Assembly: GCA_029204225.1 (NCBI GenBank)
Contig: CM055106.1
Span: 23,589,119-23,653,118, forward strand
Direction of reading: 5' to 3'
Source: Diphasiastrum complanatum
Lineage: Eukaryota > Streptophyta > Lycopodiopsida > Lycopodiales > Lycopodiaceae
DNA length: 64,000 nt
Below, in pieces: positions 47,274 to 59,130 of the stretch. Numbering within the stretch: position 1 is the first letter of the stretch; each line of letters begins with the position of its first letter. The notes beneath the pieces were generated by a model that had not been told where the DNA came from, ran no database searches, and saw only the letters and a list, made by a program, of their open reading frames with translations. A program made the translations under genes and the position numbers.

Positions 47274-48086
47274 TGTAAAAGTACAACAAAAAGGACCAAG
47301 AATGGATCCAAATCAGATCCACAAGTGTGATTGGGAGTTAGATTAGATTGATCTACCAATCTACACAAGATTAGATAGCAGTAGATCAAATCTACATTGA
47401 CAAATCTAACAAGAACAATCAAATATGATCAAAAATTGTACTTGCTGGTTTCACATGTGTGAAAACCTATCAGAGTACAGACTATCAGCAAATAATGAAG
47501 TACCTAAGCTTAGAAACCATTAGAAGCATAAAATCACAAGACAAATGGAGAGATTACTCAAGAAATGCACCAAAACCAAGATTTAGCTTTCTTGTCAATT
47601 ATGGCCAAATGAGCCACCATATATACACAAGAGCTGATGCTTACTCAGCTGATTTGGCACGTGTGAGAGTTCCTAATCATCAAAGGATCCACCAATAATC
47701 ATCAATATGGCACATGGACCAAGTTTTCTAACTTATAGCCACCTCCCTTGATTTTAGACAATTTTCCTAATTTATAGGGACTTGCACAAATATCTACTAC
47801 AAGTTGGATCTCAACTACTACTGATGTTTTCACACATGTGAGAAGTCCTTGGCACGTGTGAGATCACTCCTATCCATGTGAAATAGCTTTTCCTACCAAT
47901 AAAATGATGCCAAATGGCATATAGCTAGAAAACTAGATTTTGGCCATTTTAGCCACTAGATCTCAAATGAAATGGTATGTACAACCTATATGACTCATCT
48001 AAATGATAAATGCATTTATTTCACAAGTGGGAACAGGCTCCACACATGTCTTATGATGATATGTACTACTCATAATGGTATTCACA
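47274..48086 (-). mobile_element. LTR related to the 57097 element, minus copy
   Basis: On the plus strand it runs from TGTAAAAGTAC (47274) to ATTCACA (48086), inverted ends matching TGTGAAG...TTTCACA of the 57097 LTR. The first 70 bp align with the reverse complement of 57728-57797. It ends exactly where the coding sequence of an unknown gene begins, so it may have disrupted that gene. Confidence 0.6.
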
Positions 48087-48087
48087 A

Positions 48088-48838
48088 GATATGATCAAGT
48101 TAGCTTTTGCCAATTTTAACATTTTGACTAGGGAAGAATGCCTGACAAAGGCTTTGTTAGATTTTGTTGAGCATGGACGAAGCATGCCATCTGAAGAAAA
48201 ATTCATGGCATTTCAGTCGCAGACGGGCTTCTCTCATCCATCCTTAATGCATTTCACAGATGACTCTACTTCGGTAGGAGCTCACAATATAGATCATCCG
48301 GATCTGGTTGCAGCAGATGATGAAGAATGTGTAAGATTTTTACTTCTATGTTTAAGAATTTCATTGTTTTTTAAATGTAAATTATATATGTTTTTAACTC
48401 ATATTTTCTTTTGTAGACTGCACTTGTAATTGATGACTTTGTTGCACGCTGATGTGATATCAGACAACATTCTTTCTCATTCCATACAGATAGTGGACTT
48501 GGCCACTATCTGAGGCATTTTCGAAAGAATGAGATTTGTATTGCTCATTCTAAGTTCAGTCCAGTTGGGGAGACTCTCATAATGGTTGTTAAAGCTTTAT
48601 ATTATTATCTAGGGGGACATGAGTTTGTTAAGACAAATAAGATTATTCTCGTTAAGAGATCTTATGTTTTGAACATTCTACAAATTACTGATGAGAGAGC
48701 TCTCATTATTCATCTACATATATTGAACTTAGTAAAAACAAGGATAATACACATCTATTAGATGCATACTCAAGTAGAGAATTTCTTCATGACAATACAA
48801 CCGTTGAAGGAGATACAAAATCTGATGATGAAGAGTAA
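48088..48838 (+). pseudogene. Intron-containing gene fragment of unknown family
   Basis: Exon 48091-48330 encodes MIKLAFANFNILTREECLTK..., then FVEHGRSMPSEEKFMAFQSQ. A compact GT-AG intron (48331-48416; GTAAGA...TTTTGTAG, 86 bp) keeps the frame. The next exon reads TALVIDDFVAR, a TGA where CGA would fit, then FHTDSGLGHYLRHFRKNE and FSPVGETLIMVVKALYYYLG. One frameshift near 48690 leads to an acidic end, EGDTKSDDEE, with stop at 48836. Spliceosomal introns argue for a host gene or captured gene, not a retroelement frame. I recognise no domain. The 5' end is cut by the LTR ending at 48086. Confidence 0.55.
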
Positions 48839-48879
48839 AAACTCTGTATTTTGTATTTATACAGTAAATACATATTATT

Positions 48880-50171
48880 TGATTATGATGATGTTCTCTC
48901 TTGCTCCATGAATTTGCAAGCTTTTCTGAACTTGTCATAATCTGAAGATTTGGTGATTTGTCTAATTTGAATTCTTCTATAAAGTCATTGAAATAATTGA
49001 ATAATGTAGCTTCTTTTTTCTTTAGTTGTCCCATGCTAAGTGTTTCGATGGAATGTTGCTCGTGCTTGCCAATGTGATTTCTTCATTCCATGTGATGACC
49101 AGATACTCATGCTCTCTTAGGTATTGGAAAAGAATGATGTGTGATCCCTGAGTATGTGCTGTACAATAGTGAAATATTGAATTAGTTCTCCCATGTTGAG
49201 TGTTTCGATGGAATGTTGCTTGTGCTTGCCAGTGTGATTTCTCCATTCCATGTGATGACCAGATACTATTGCTCCTGTAGGTATTGGAAGAATGATTTGT
49301 GATCCCTAAGGATTGTTGTATAGTGGAATATTGATTTAGCAAAAGGAAAATTGAAATCAGTTTTGACAAAAAATTAAGGCTTATTTAAAGTAACTGACCA
49401 TGTAATGTTTGATGTGATCTAGGCCCCATGCTTTGGATACGACATCAACAAACTCCACACAAGCTTGTTGTAGACATGCTTCTCTGTATTTGTAAATGTA
49501 TTTTTTCTAAGAATTTTAATCATATTGTCTAATTTTTTCCACACATCAACTTTCTGTAGTCTAGTTGTACTTCTCACCTCAAAATCCTGAGTTGCAACAA
49601 TGATCTCCTTCCAAACAAAGTGTGCAATACTTGATGCTTTACATTGTGGTTTGAAAAAAATCTTCGTGCTTTTGCTCCTCCTATGCTTGGCTTAGATGGC
49701 AAATTTCCAGTCTTTTCTGAAAGCTTTTCACACTTTTGTATTTTCACATGAAAGCTTTTGATAGAACATCTTCTAATCTAGAGATGACTTGTTTTGATGC
49801 CAGATGTTGGCTTGGTATTCCAAGCAAATAATATGTGAAGATGAACAAGTTTCTCTCGGTGTAAGGCGTAGTCATTTGATGTAAAATGCCTTTGCTTTGA
49901 AGAAACGTGCCGAACGTACTTTTAATATATTCCCCTCCTCGGTCGGTACGTAGTATCTTGTATGCCCAAATTGATTTTCTATCATAGTTAGAAAATCTTT
50001 GAAGCGTTGAAAAATTTCAGATTTTGTTTTCATAGGAAAGATCCATGTAAACCTTGAAAAATCATCAACAATGGAATCGACAATATAGGTTTCCAGTTTG
50101 GATCTAAATTTTCTCTTATTATACATGTACTTCTTGTGAAATCTTTTGCCAGTTTCATGCAATATATACAT
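48880..50171 (-). pseudogene. Copia integrase remnant and following sequence
   Basis: The clearest part is 49872-50171: GKRFHKKYMYNKRKFRSKLE, DSIVDDFSRFTWIFPMKTK and SEIFQRFKDFLTMIENQFGH. This is integrase core with the family's [FY]xDDxSRxxWxxxLKxKSE pattern; RSDNGGEY is degenerate (VPTEEGNILK). The region to its left is frame-broken and not identified with confidence. No RT was found. Confidence 0.55.
49024..49340. repeat. Tandem duplication with 160-bp period
   Basis: CCCATGNTNAGTGTTTCGATGGAATG begins at 49030 and again at 49190. The units agree over most of their length (GATTTCTNCATTCCATGTGATGACC and GTATTGGAANAATGATNTGTGATCCC), with about 10-15 percent differences by eye. It lies inside minus-strand copia-related sequence. 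Confidence 0.8.
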
Positions 50172-51830
50172 GGATGCTTAGGATGTCGCTCCATGAGAAA
50201 CATTATACATGCATTTCAAAGTTTTCAAATCACCTGCCAAATGCCATTCCACATTGAAATCTCCTTTTCCAGGCACATTGAGCTTTACATCATCCATATG
50301 CTCTTTAATAATCCGAGGATAAGATGTTCTACAGAATATCTATGATAGAATATCATGATTCACTTTCAAAACCTATCAACAAAAATGTACCATTAGATTC
50401 AAAAATCAACATATCTAGTTAGTTTGATTTAAAATTTCAATTACATTTCATTATTGAATGAGCAAATATACTTGGAAAGTTGCCAACCACCAGATATTGT
50501 TTTATGACTGGACACTAAAGTTAAAATCTCCCTAATCGATTGATTGTCCAAGTGCCTCGTTCATGAGAGTTATACTAACCCTCTCCATGTTTTGCCCTTT
50601 AACTATTTCGGACTCATCTAACTTGAGCATTATGATTATTTTACCAGTTACCTTTTCCATTGTGATTTCATAAAAAGCAATCATATATCTTAGTAATTGA
50701 TTTACATCCACATATAGGTTATTTGATGCATTGTAGGAAATTCATCTTCCTTTAGTCTGATATGTGTCTTCAATGTGAAATGGAGTGCCTATAATCTTAT
50801 GCATTCCTATGTTTAAGCTACTTCTCTCATGCTTCAAATGACATGACCTTGGAAGAGGAACCTTCTTAATACAAACTTGCTTAAATGCTTCTTTGATAAG
50901 TTAAGAATTGTACCATATGCTTCCTTGCTTATCTCGGCAAAGTCACAAGCACCTTGAATTATAGTTTTATCTAAGAATTTTTGTATGTCCATCATCAACG
51001 CTCTACAATTTTAGACTTTATATGTGGACTTTTATAGATTCGGTTGATTTACTTGGTAATATACAACCCAATGTCTTTCTGATTGAATCATTATCTCTGA
51101 TATTTTGATTTGCAACCAATGCAGACCTGCATTGAAAGAAAGCAGACTTGCATAAGCACATTCAATTAATCACCTGAGATAAATTACAAAATACTTACTT
51201 AAATGCACGAATCCTTATGTTTTGCTAACCTCCTCTCGAGACATTCTGAATATCCTTGCAAGATTATCGCTTTAGTCTCTTGTTTTTAGCTTTCTTTGTT
51301 AATATTTGCACATCTTTCACTAATTATAAATTCTCAGAACAAATAGAATGCAATATTACTTGCTTTTGTTCATATTCAATTCTAAAGTCTCAAATGATTT
51401 TTTCGGAAAAACTCATATTTTGTTCGAAGCTCTACTTTTTTTGCTACAACTTTTGTCCAACACACACAGCCTCTCTTGATAGTAGGAGGACATAGATCTG
51501 ATTTTAATCCAAAAACTAAATCCTCTACATTGACAATGTATTTCCACAACTTTCAAATCTTTCACAATATTCCAATAAATCATTATGCCCATTGTAGATC
51601 CAAAAACTAGCCTAGTTATTGAGGAGAAGACATGATGTTTTAGGATATTAGAATCTTCATGATACAAAGACTCATATGTAAACATATCCAAATTCTTTTC
51701 TCCTTCAATCCTATAATGTAGATGATTCTCAGCATATATTGATGATCCTTTGACTCCTCTTTTATGTAAAGGTGCCAAGTTAATAGAAATGTCCAAATAA
51801 AGATGATACAAAGGGGGTGGGTGGGTGGGT
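50172..51830. other. No recognisable gene
   Basis: AT-rich sequence with short frames on both strands and no family I recognise. A GGGTGGGTGGGTGGG run occurs at about 51818-51832. Confidence 0.35.
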
Positions 51831-51879
51831 GTAATGGCACTCCCGGGTCGCTACACGTCCAATCGGGCCAACGGCTCAG

Positions 51880-52085
51880 GGGGAGGGGAAGAGAGCGGGT
51901 ACAGGGGGGTGTACCCCATACTCCCTCCCACCTTTTTTTTTTATTTGGGGGCCTAATAAAATTTTTTTATTAGCACCCCTCCCCCCCCCGCCCGCCCTTT
52001 CCTTAATTCAAGTTATAAAAATCGTTTTTTGAAGGCCTTGAAAAAATATTGGCCATCTTTTTATTTATATTTTAGACTTGAGCCT
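51880..52085. repeat. Decayed arm of the palindromic element family
   Basis: A G/C homopolymer-rich patch (GGGGGGGTGTACCCC; CCCTCCCCCCCCCCGCCCGCC) is followed by GTTATAAAAATCGTTTTTTGAAGG, then TTGAAAAAATATTGGCCAT. This matches the right inner arm at 54557-54605. It is a partial second copy of the element at 54002-54817. Confidence 0.6.
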
Positions 52086-54001
52086 TATCGTATAAAGAAA
52101 AGCAAGTGTTTGGTGCCAGATCACGGTAGTTTTTCCCTAGAAGCCCAACCACCAATGACAATAGGAGCCCTATCTTGGCTTGGACGCACAACGCCTGACT
52201 TCAAGATAAACTGCTTTTCGCATCCTTCGGCAAGACTCCTAAGCAAGAAAGACTATGCAAAGTGCACATTGAAAGCTTCTGTAGAGAAAAATTATAAAAC
52301 TTTCATATCCTATTGTCACGTTCAGTCTCAAAAGAATTCTTATAGCAATGTAAAGGCAAATTTGAGAAGCATGTCAAACATGGTAACTGTGCCAAGAGAT
52401 GAGTCAAAAGGCATAGGGAGGAGCGGTCCTTGAAGAATGTCCTTACAAAAGACGAGGGCATAAACTAGTCCTCAGAAAAGAGGAACTAATGCAGAAGACC
52501 TACTACAAAGAGGATTGACAAACCTGGTCATGCAAGAAGACCTTCCAAGAGACTAAATGTCGATCAAGGCATAGCCATGTCTCCAAAACGTTGTGAGTTT
52601 GCAACATCAAGGTCATAGAAACATCACGAGCATAAAAAAAGCTCAATTAGAGTAGGACCCCATCAGGTAGTGCCAGTATTGCACATGAAAATGTGCATGG
52701 ATTAATATTTCATAACCTCATTCGTATTCAAGACTCAGCTTGTGAATCGTTGCAATTTTAGTTTCTTGAAGAGAGTGAGGTATCTGAGCAAAATGTTGGT
52801 GGTGCTACCATGGATCTCCATGTCATAAACTAGAGAACTATTGGCCAGTAAATCCTTTGAAGCTCTTTTCAAGGAGTAACACGTATTGAGGATCCCTGAT
52901 CTGTGAGCCTCTTTGCCACTAGTGCGCAAGGAGTCATTGCAATTTGATCGTAAGCCCCTTATGCTCTCAAAAGTGCATGTATTCAAAATAAAGGGAAACG
53001 GCATTTTCTCTTGCGGACATTACACATTGTAGAGCTTCTAAACTGCTCAAACAACCTAGCGTGCATCTTGTCCAATCTTTGCTTAAATTATGAAAAGAAA
53101 TGGGCAAGGTCAGTAAAGCACATGAAGGAGAGAGGACCTATGGAGATCACATGGATATTCATTATATCTCTAATTTTGACATAATGTTCATAAAATACTT
53201 CAACATTCTGTTGAGGTGTTCGAAAAACATGTAGGAAAGGCCGGAAGAGAGATTTAGAGTAGTCTAAGCCTTCTGATATTCCAAACTTTATTAGAAATGT
53301 AGTTAGGGTGCTCTTGCGGTTAGCTTCGAAGGAAGAGGCCATCTCAAGGAAATATCAGTTCTATGCGCGAGAGACACAAAGCGACAAAAACTAGTTGGCC
53401 AAGATGTGCACAGGAGTGATATGTATGGACTCAGAAACTGGGATATCACACTTGTGCACACACACAATAGTAGCTAATTTAAGAATGAATAGCTGGAGCA
53501 CACAAGAGTGATATGTGCCAAAATCGAAAAACATATATATAAAAAAAATTGAGGTGCGTGCCTTTTATACTTTTTTTTCACACATTCAAGTCAACGATCA
53601 ACACAACATGTGTCACCTCATGATTCGTCCATACTATGACCCGCTGCTGGTCTAACACATGTCACAATCCAAATAGTTTGTACATAGACACATGGCACAA
53701 TCCAATTGGATCATACACAACGATACATGTGTGGCCGTATGCACATGTGACGTGTTGGGTAAAGGGCTTTTCCCCTCCCCTCCCCCTGAGGAATTTTGTT
53801 CATTTTTTTTTTCACGTTTTGTGTCAACATATTGCTCTTGTACAACACTCTTTCCTGCCTAGTACTATGCGTGCACACAGAAGCCATATACTATATGGTA
53901 TCGCTTCTCTACAACCCAAACATTACTTTCACTCGCCTCCGTCCGCCTACGTACAAGTTCGATATCCCAACTTCTTCCCACTATGGATATGTTTAAGTAG
54001 A
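52086..54001. other. No recognisable gene
   Basis: Open frames such as 52029-52433 (plus) start within repeat sequence and have no recognised relatives. ACACATGT-type words are frequent at 53600-53760, as in the surrounding LTRs. Confidence 0.35.
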
Positions 54002-54817
54002 CATTAGGGCCCTTTTTGGACTCAAAAAGGGCCTCTTCACTAATTATAATTAGTGTTAATGATGACATGTGTACCAATAAGAGAGTGACAATTGAGATGA
54101 AATGGTCCATATGACATGGCACATCCAATGGTGTAAATTAGATCCCCAATTCTAACCCACTCACTAACTCTCCAGTAACTCTATTTCTCTAGCCCATAGT
54201 AATGATGATATAATGTGGTCTAAATTCAAAATTTGAATGAAAATATGGCCTTTATTTTTTCAAGGCCTTCAAAAAACTGTTTCTATAACTGAGAATGAAA
54301 AAAAAAAGGGGGACCAATATAGCATTGGGCCCCCAAATTGAAATAAAAATTCAAAAAAAAAAGGGGGGGGGGGACCATGGGGTACATCCCTCCCCCCCCC
54401 CCCCCCCCCCCCCCCCCCCCTTCTTTGTACCCCTTCAGGATGCTGGCCCGGGTAGGTACGTTGTCCCTGCGGCCCTAGAAAACCCTTCATCTTTGGGCTC
54501 CGAACAACAAACAGGGGTGAAGGGGGGGCGATATTGGGCCCCTTTTTTTTCATTCTCAGTTATAGAAACGGTTTTTTGAAGGCCTTGAAAAAATAAAGGC
54601 CATATTTTCATTTAAATTTTAAATTTAGACTACATTAAATCACTTGTCCTTGCTATATTACACTAGGTCTAAATGAAGCCTATTGAAGTGTGATTTAACT
54701 CATGATAAACCCATGGTGAACTGCCACATAGGACAATTAGTGAGTTAATTAACCCTACTTAGCAAATACGTTTAGGCAAGGAAGAGGCCCTTTTTGAGTC
54801 CAAAAAGGGCCCTAATG
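54002..54817. mobile_element. Palindromic DNA-transposon-like insertion (816 bp)
   Basis: The terminal 37 bp at 54002-54038 and 54781-54817 are exact inverted repeats (CATTAGGGCCCTTTTTGGAC...). Each end is itself nearly palindromic (GGCCCTTTTT/AAAAAGGGCC). A second, inner inverted pair (GAAAATATGGCCTTTATTTT, about 54238-54310, against about 54535-54625) surrounds a centre with an 11-G run and a 29-C run (54392-54420). No transposase frame was found. No clear target duplication is visible, so the superfamily is open. Confidence 0.65.
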
Positions 54818-55774
54818 CGAGGAGCGATTTTTGCTCTTCTGGTTCTGCTGCAGGGCCTCTCGCAGTCTCAAATCTTCCAAAGTGAAGGAGAAGGCATAAA
54901 CGTAGCAGGTGGTTGTCTGAGATCAAAGCTCGACCAATATATTGTTTCTAGGGCCCCCTTCTACTGTACTATTCGCCAGATCATGAGGAATAATCTAGGT
55001 AGTTTTGTTAGATTCACACCCGAGGAACTTCAGTTCTTTCAAGAGGTTGTTGAGGATTATCAAAGCCTATTTTTTGATGACTCATTTTGCTCGCCATTCA
55101 TGCCAAGCGAGTAACTATAATGCCAAAGGATTACCAACTCCTATATTGAATGCGAGATAGATATTGTAAATTGCATAAGGGTGAGCCATCCGCACCCAGC
55201 GATGAGCCCCTAGATAGGATAGGCCTCCCTACCAAGAGGCCTCAAAAGCATAAAGTCCCTAAGAGGGCTGTGAGAAGCAAAAATGATGCTCCAAAAAAAA
55301 AAAACGAGAATGAATATTGAGCTTTCTCCTTAATCTGAGAACGATGTAAATAATGTGGCACTGGATTCAATTGTAGATACCACTACATCCATTTTGGACA
55401 ATCAAGTTAATCATGTAGATACTTCTACTCCTACCCTTCCTCCTCCTCCTTTCAATTTTTATATATATATAGATTCAGATGACTATTTAAAATTTGAGAA
55501 AGATATATCTGATGTTGTTGATAGAAAAGAGATGTCTGGATTGTCTGGATTGTCTAGATCTCAAGAACATATGGGCTTCTATCAGTGATCATGTTATAGA
55601 GTATGATCTGCAGCTCCTTTAGTTTGACATTGCAAGGGACTCAAGAAGAGAAGTACTACTTCTCAACAATTTTTTCTTGCAGTCAATTAAGGATGACAAC
55701 GACACCCTAGCCGAGTGCCTCTTTAGTGGATGCACAGTAGTGGTGAAATATCTGCTGAAACCATATCATACCAA
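54815..55774 (+). pseudogene. Unknown protein gene remnant beside the palindromic element
   Basis: The first frame reads RGAIFALLVLLQGLSQSQIF, GGCLRSKLDQYIVSRAPFY, TIRQIMRNNLGSFVRFTPEE and LQFFQEVVEDYQSLFFDD, then stops (55112). Other frames continue: basic KRPQKHKVPKRAVRSK, then NNVALDSIVDTTTSIL and a proline run, then FDIARDSRREVLLLNNFFLQ and LAECLFSGCTVVVKYLLKP to a possible splice donor (CCAA|GTAAGA, 55774). Codon-like texture is clear but I recognise no family. The element at 54002-54817 overlaps its first codon, so the 5' end was probably removed by that insertion. Confidence 0.45.
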
Positions 55775-56614
55775 GTAAGATTATGTATTTGCTTCTTTCT
55801 ATTAATAGCTTTATCATTGGCATCCAATTATTTCCTAATCATGCATCTAATGAACTGTCTATTTTATTTTGGAGTGACCATTGGAGGGACCACTGAAAGT
55901 CATTAAAAACATAAGGCCACTTAGGCACAATAGAGCAGGAGGCTGTTAGTTTGACTTAGTCATTACACCTATGTAGTGTATCCAACTAGTTTGTAGGTCC
56001 TTCCCACATAAGAACATAAGGGTAGTACAATATTTGTGTTGTCAAGTGAATCGTGCATGGAAAAATGACTATTCCATCGGTCCAACCATGTCAGGATGCT
56101 AGTCCTTCTTTTCTGCCGAAAAGAATTCCGAACATGATCTCCAAATTAGAGTATTAGAGTCACCAACATATGAAACATTGTAATGATGTCACATATATCT
56201 TGTCAGTTATATCATTTTCAAATTGTATCGGATGAATTTTCAAAACTAAAATACATGTTCAATGAATTATAGAACACTGATCAAGTGGTAGCCCTAGTTT
56301 AGATGTAAATGTCTATGAGGATGGCCTTCGTTTCTAGTTCTAATTGTTTCAAAATGGCTTCTGCAGACAATTACTATGGCTTTCTAGAAAACACTCTTTA
56401 GATCCATGACTTCCAAAAATATTCGAAAGGGTGACACATACGACACAGTTCTCATAAAGTAGGGAGGGAAGCTCTTAGTTTACAACATTAACAAGGTAGC
56501 TCACAAAACACACAACATCACCACCCCAAAAGTTGCTCTCACAAATGTTCTCACCCAAAAGGTTTGACTAAAAGATAATGTCTTGCTCAAATTACTCTCA
56601 CTTAATGAAGGATT
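55775..56614. other. No recognisable gene
   Basis: No protein motif or retroelement terminus was found. If the frame to the left is a real exon, the start of its intron would be here. Confidence 0.35.
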
Positions 56615-57096
56615 TCACCAATCAATCCCCCATAGAATGGGGCCATTGTCATGTGCCAAATCCTGAGCCTTGACTTCCTCTTGAATCTCGACAATTGCCT
56701 TTTCGAGAGTCATTATAGGATCCTTTGCTAGCAGAGTTCTGGTTGTTTGGAAGGATCTAGGTAAGGCTCTCAATAGATAAGTGAGCTGCTTCTCTGCTGA
56801 CACTGTATTTTTTGCTCCAGAAATTGTGTAGTGAAAGGAACGGATCCTTCATCTTCCTTACAAAAGAAGTGAGATCTTTGCCATCCCAGTGCAAGTTTGT
56901 CAGTTGATCCTCAAGCATCATTATCTGACTGTGTGATCTCGTTTGAAATTTCGTGAATAGTGTATGCCACATCTCTTTTGCTTTAGAGAGTGTAGTCAGG
57001 TCAAGTGTGAGGCTATCCTCGATGGATGATGATAACAAGGCTACTGCCTTGTCATTGTTCTCCCTCCATTCGCGTAGCTCTTTGCCTGTTGTTGTA
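56615..57096 (-). pseudogene. Copia gag fragment related to the 31268-36883 element
   Basis: The minus strand reads GKELREWRENNDKAVALLSS, AKEMWHTLFTKFQTRSHSQI, MLEDQLTNLHWDGKDLTSF and TLLAKDPIMTLEKAIVEIQE. It is a clear relative of the gag at 35060-35811. The reading is interrupted at 57097 by the insertion of another element; no gag start was found on the far side of that element. Confidence 0.85.
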
Positions 57097-57797
57097 TGTG
57101 AAGAATTGCCAAAAATTGGCAAATCTAGCTTGATCAAAAACCATGTAGAATAGTGTAAATTGTGTACACAAGTGGGTCCCACACATGTGAGGCCATGATG
57201 CCACATGGAAAACCCATCCTAATGTAGGTTAGTTCAAGTCAAGAGAGTTGGTCATGTCTATTTGGTGGTCATCCCTACTTTATAGGACCTACACCTAAGT
57301 TTAAGGTGAAAATTTGACCAACTAGCTACCTACCAAGCATAACTCTAGGAAATAGACTAGGGTCTCATTTTAGGTCAAGGAGAGTGAGTTAACTTCCTTA
57401 TCACATGCTGGAAATCCACCTAACTTCAAGAAGGAAGTCGAATTTGCTATGTATTCCGTCTCTCCATAGTGAGAAGATAGAAAATTTTTGGAGCTCATTG
57501 GCAATCTCAAGCTAGTTCACTATGTACATTGAGTTTTTGTGATCCAAATGAAACCAAATCAATTTCTACTTGTTTCTCAGGTTTAAGGCCGTACTATAGC
57601 CTGTATTACACACGTGTGGTCTCGTATTTCAATGTTTATCAATGCTTTTGATTGTTAATGCTTGTTGTTTGTCAAATTGCCAATCTAGATCAACTTTTTT
57701 GTGTCTAGTTTTTTGATAGATTGTTAAGCAAGCATCCAATCACTCTTGTGGATCTTTTGTAGATCCATTTATGGTCCTAAAGTACAGTACTTTCACA
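57097..57797 (+). repeat. 5' LTR of the gag-only element (701 bp)
   Basis: TGTGAAGAATTGCC at the start and CTTTCACA at the end are inverted ends, and the primer site starts at the very next base. Its last 122 bp are absent from the 3' copy. Confidence 0.9.
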
Positions 57798-57809
57798 TGG
57801 TATCAGAGC
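57798..57809 (+). promoter_or_regulatory. Intact initiator-Met tRNA primer-binding site
   Basis: TGGTATCAGAGC, perfect, directly after the LTR. Confidence 0.92.
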
Positions 57810-58234
57810 CAAGTACAAGAGCATAATCCATTGATCTAATGCAAATCCATTTTTAGCAAGTTTTGGTGCTAAAAGCTAGTATTGAGAGGGCAAGCTAGAA
57901 TCTTGATTTTGGTGAGGAGATTTGATCCCAAACTTGGTAGGGGTCCAAATCCGTACTGTCCACATGTGTGGGCACCTCTGAACCTGCATTTAATGCATGG
58001 TATTCATTTGATCCAAAAAAATTCAATTTGTGAGCTATTGGTGTAATTTTTAATGGAGATCCTAGGATAATCTACCAAGATCATTTGCCATTGATTAGAT
58101 TTGAATTTGTTTCATGGAATCTAATTAATCTAGGCTGAGATCAAGTCCTATTAAGGTTAAAAACAGGTCTTGAAAGTACACCAAGAAGGAAGAAAGAGAT
58201 TAAGTCATTTTTTTGTCCAAAAATAGCCAAATTT

Positions 58235-58582
58235 GGCAAGATTTGATTGTAAGTAGATTTCACATCATCTTATCTTCATTCCAACTTTGTGAGGGAGTGC
58301 TAGAACTGAGATTATAAGTCCATTTGTTGGATTAGAAATCTAATTTGAGTGAAAAACTACAAGAGAGATACCTTAGTGAGTTTCTAGAGACAATCAAATC
58401 CATTTCTTGGCAAGATTTGTTTGAAAGTAGTTTTCACTTCATCTTATCTTCATTCCAGCTTTGTGAGGGAGTGATAGAACTGTGATTATAAGTCCATTTG
58501 TTGGATTAGAAATCAAATTTGAGTGAAACACTGCAAGTGTGAGACCTTTGTGAGTTTCAAGTCAATCAAATCTATTTCTTGT
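58235..58582 (+). repeat. 174-bp tandem duplication in the leader
   Basis: GGCAAGATTTG followed by ATCTTATCTTCATTCC starts at 58235 and again at 58409; both copies end CAATCAAATC.ATTTCTT. Differences are few. It lies just upstream of the gag start codon and lengthens the untranslated leader to about 790 bp. Confidence 0.85.
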
Positions 58583-58602
58583 TTGTAGAAGTCACTAGTA
58601 AG

Positions 58603-59130
58603 ATGGGATCTGCTGGAGCATACCTTCTAGAAGCTAGTGAGAGGTTGAATTCTACAAATTATGCTATTTGGAAGGTTAGAATGGAGTCACTCTTAGTGCT
58701 CCAAGACCTTTATGAGTTCTTGATTGAAGATGAAGATGAACCTCTAGGTGCACAGGAGTTAGCTAGATACAAGAAGAGATCTAGGCTTGCACTTCAATGT
58801 GTGAAGATGAATGTGAGCAATGATTTGTTGAGAGAAGTATCAGCTTGTACTAATGCTAAAGAGGCTTGGGAGTCTTTAAAATCAATCTATGAGTCTAGCA
58901 ACACTTCTAGAGTTCTTATGCTTAGAAATCAAATTTTGCAAAGCATGAGGAGAAGTGAGGAGAGTGCACAAGATTATGTACTCAGAATCAAGTCTCTAAA
59001 TAGGGAGTTGGCTTCCATTGGAGAGAAGATTCATGATGGAGAGCTTGTACAAATTGTCCTTAATGGTCTAGGAGATGACTTTGCAAATTTGGTCCAAGTT
59101 TTGCCATCCAAGACACTTTGCCAACTATAG
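58603..59130 (+). CDS. Copia gag, first part
   Basis: The chosen start is ATG at 58603 (MGSAGAYLLEASERLNSTNY), matching the gag start at 2474; an upstream in-frame ATG at 58579 is less likely. The product is the UBN2-type capsid domain (AIWKVRMESLLVLQDLYEFL; AWESLKSIYESSNTSRVLML; DYVLRIKSLNRELASIGEKI). The frame ends LPSKTLCQL and stop at 59128, while the expected continuation is in the next frame from about 59112 (PTIEKLHSVLVAEE). A one-base frameshift in the ACTTTGCC region explains the break, though a translational shift cannot be excluded. Confidence 0.85.
   Translation: MGSAGAYLLEASERLNSTNYAIWKVRMESLLVLQDLYEFLIEDEDEPLGAQELARYKKRSRLALQCVKMNVSNDLLREVSACTNAKEAWESLKSIYESSNTSRVLMLRNQILQSMRRSEESAQDYVLRIKSLNRELASIGEKIHDGELVQIVLNGLGDDFANLVQVLPSKTLCQL

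Noticed and set aside
52029-52433. 134-residue plus-strand frame
   Set aside because: It begins inside a repeat arm shared with 54560 and has no recognised domain; coding evidence is insufficient.
54363-54420. G-run and C-run as a regulatory G-quadruplex
   Set aside because: Opposed homopolymers at the centre of a palindromic repeat are more simply explained by the repeat or by an assembly problem. It is noted under the element instead.
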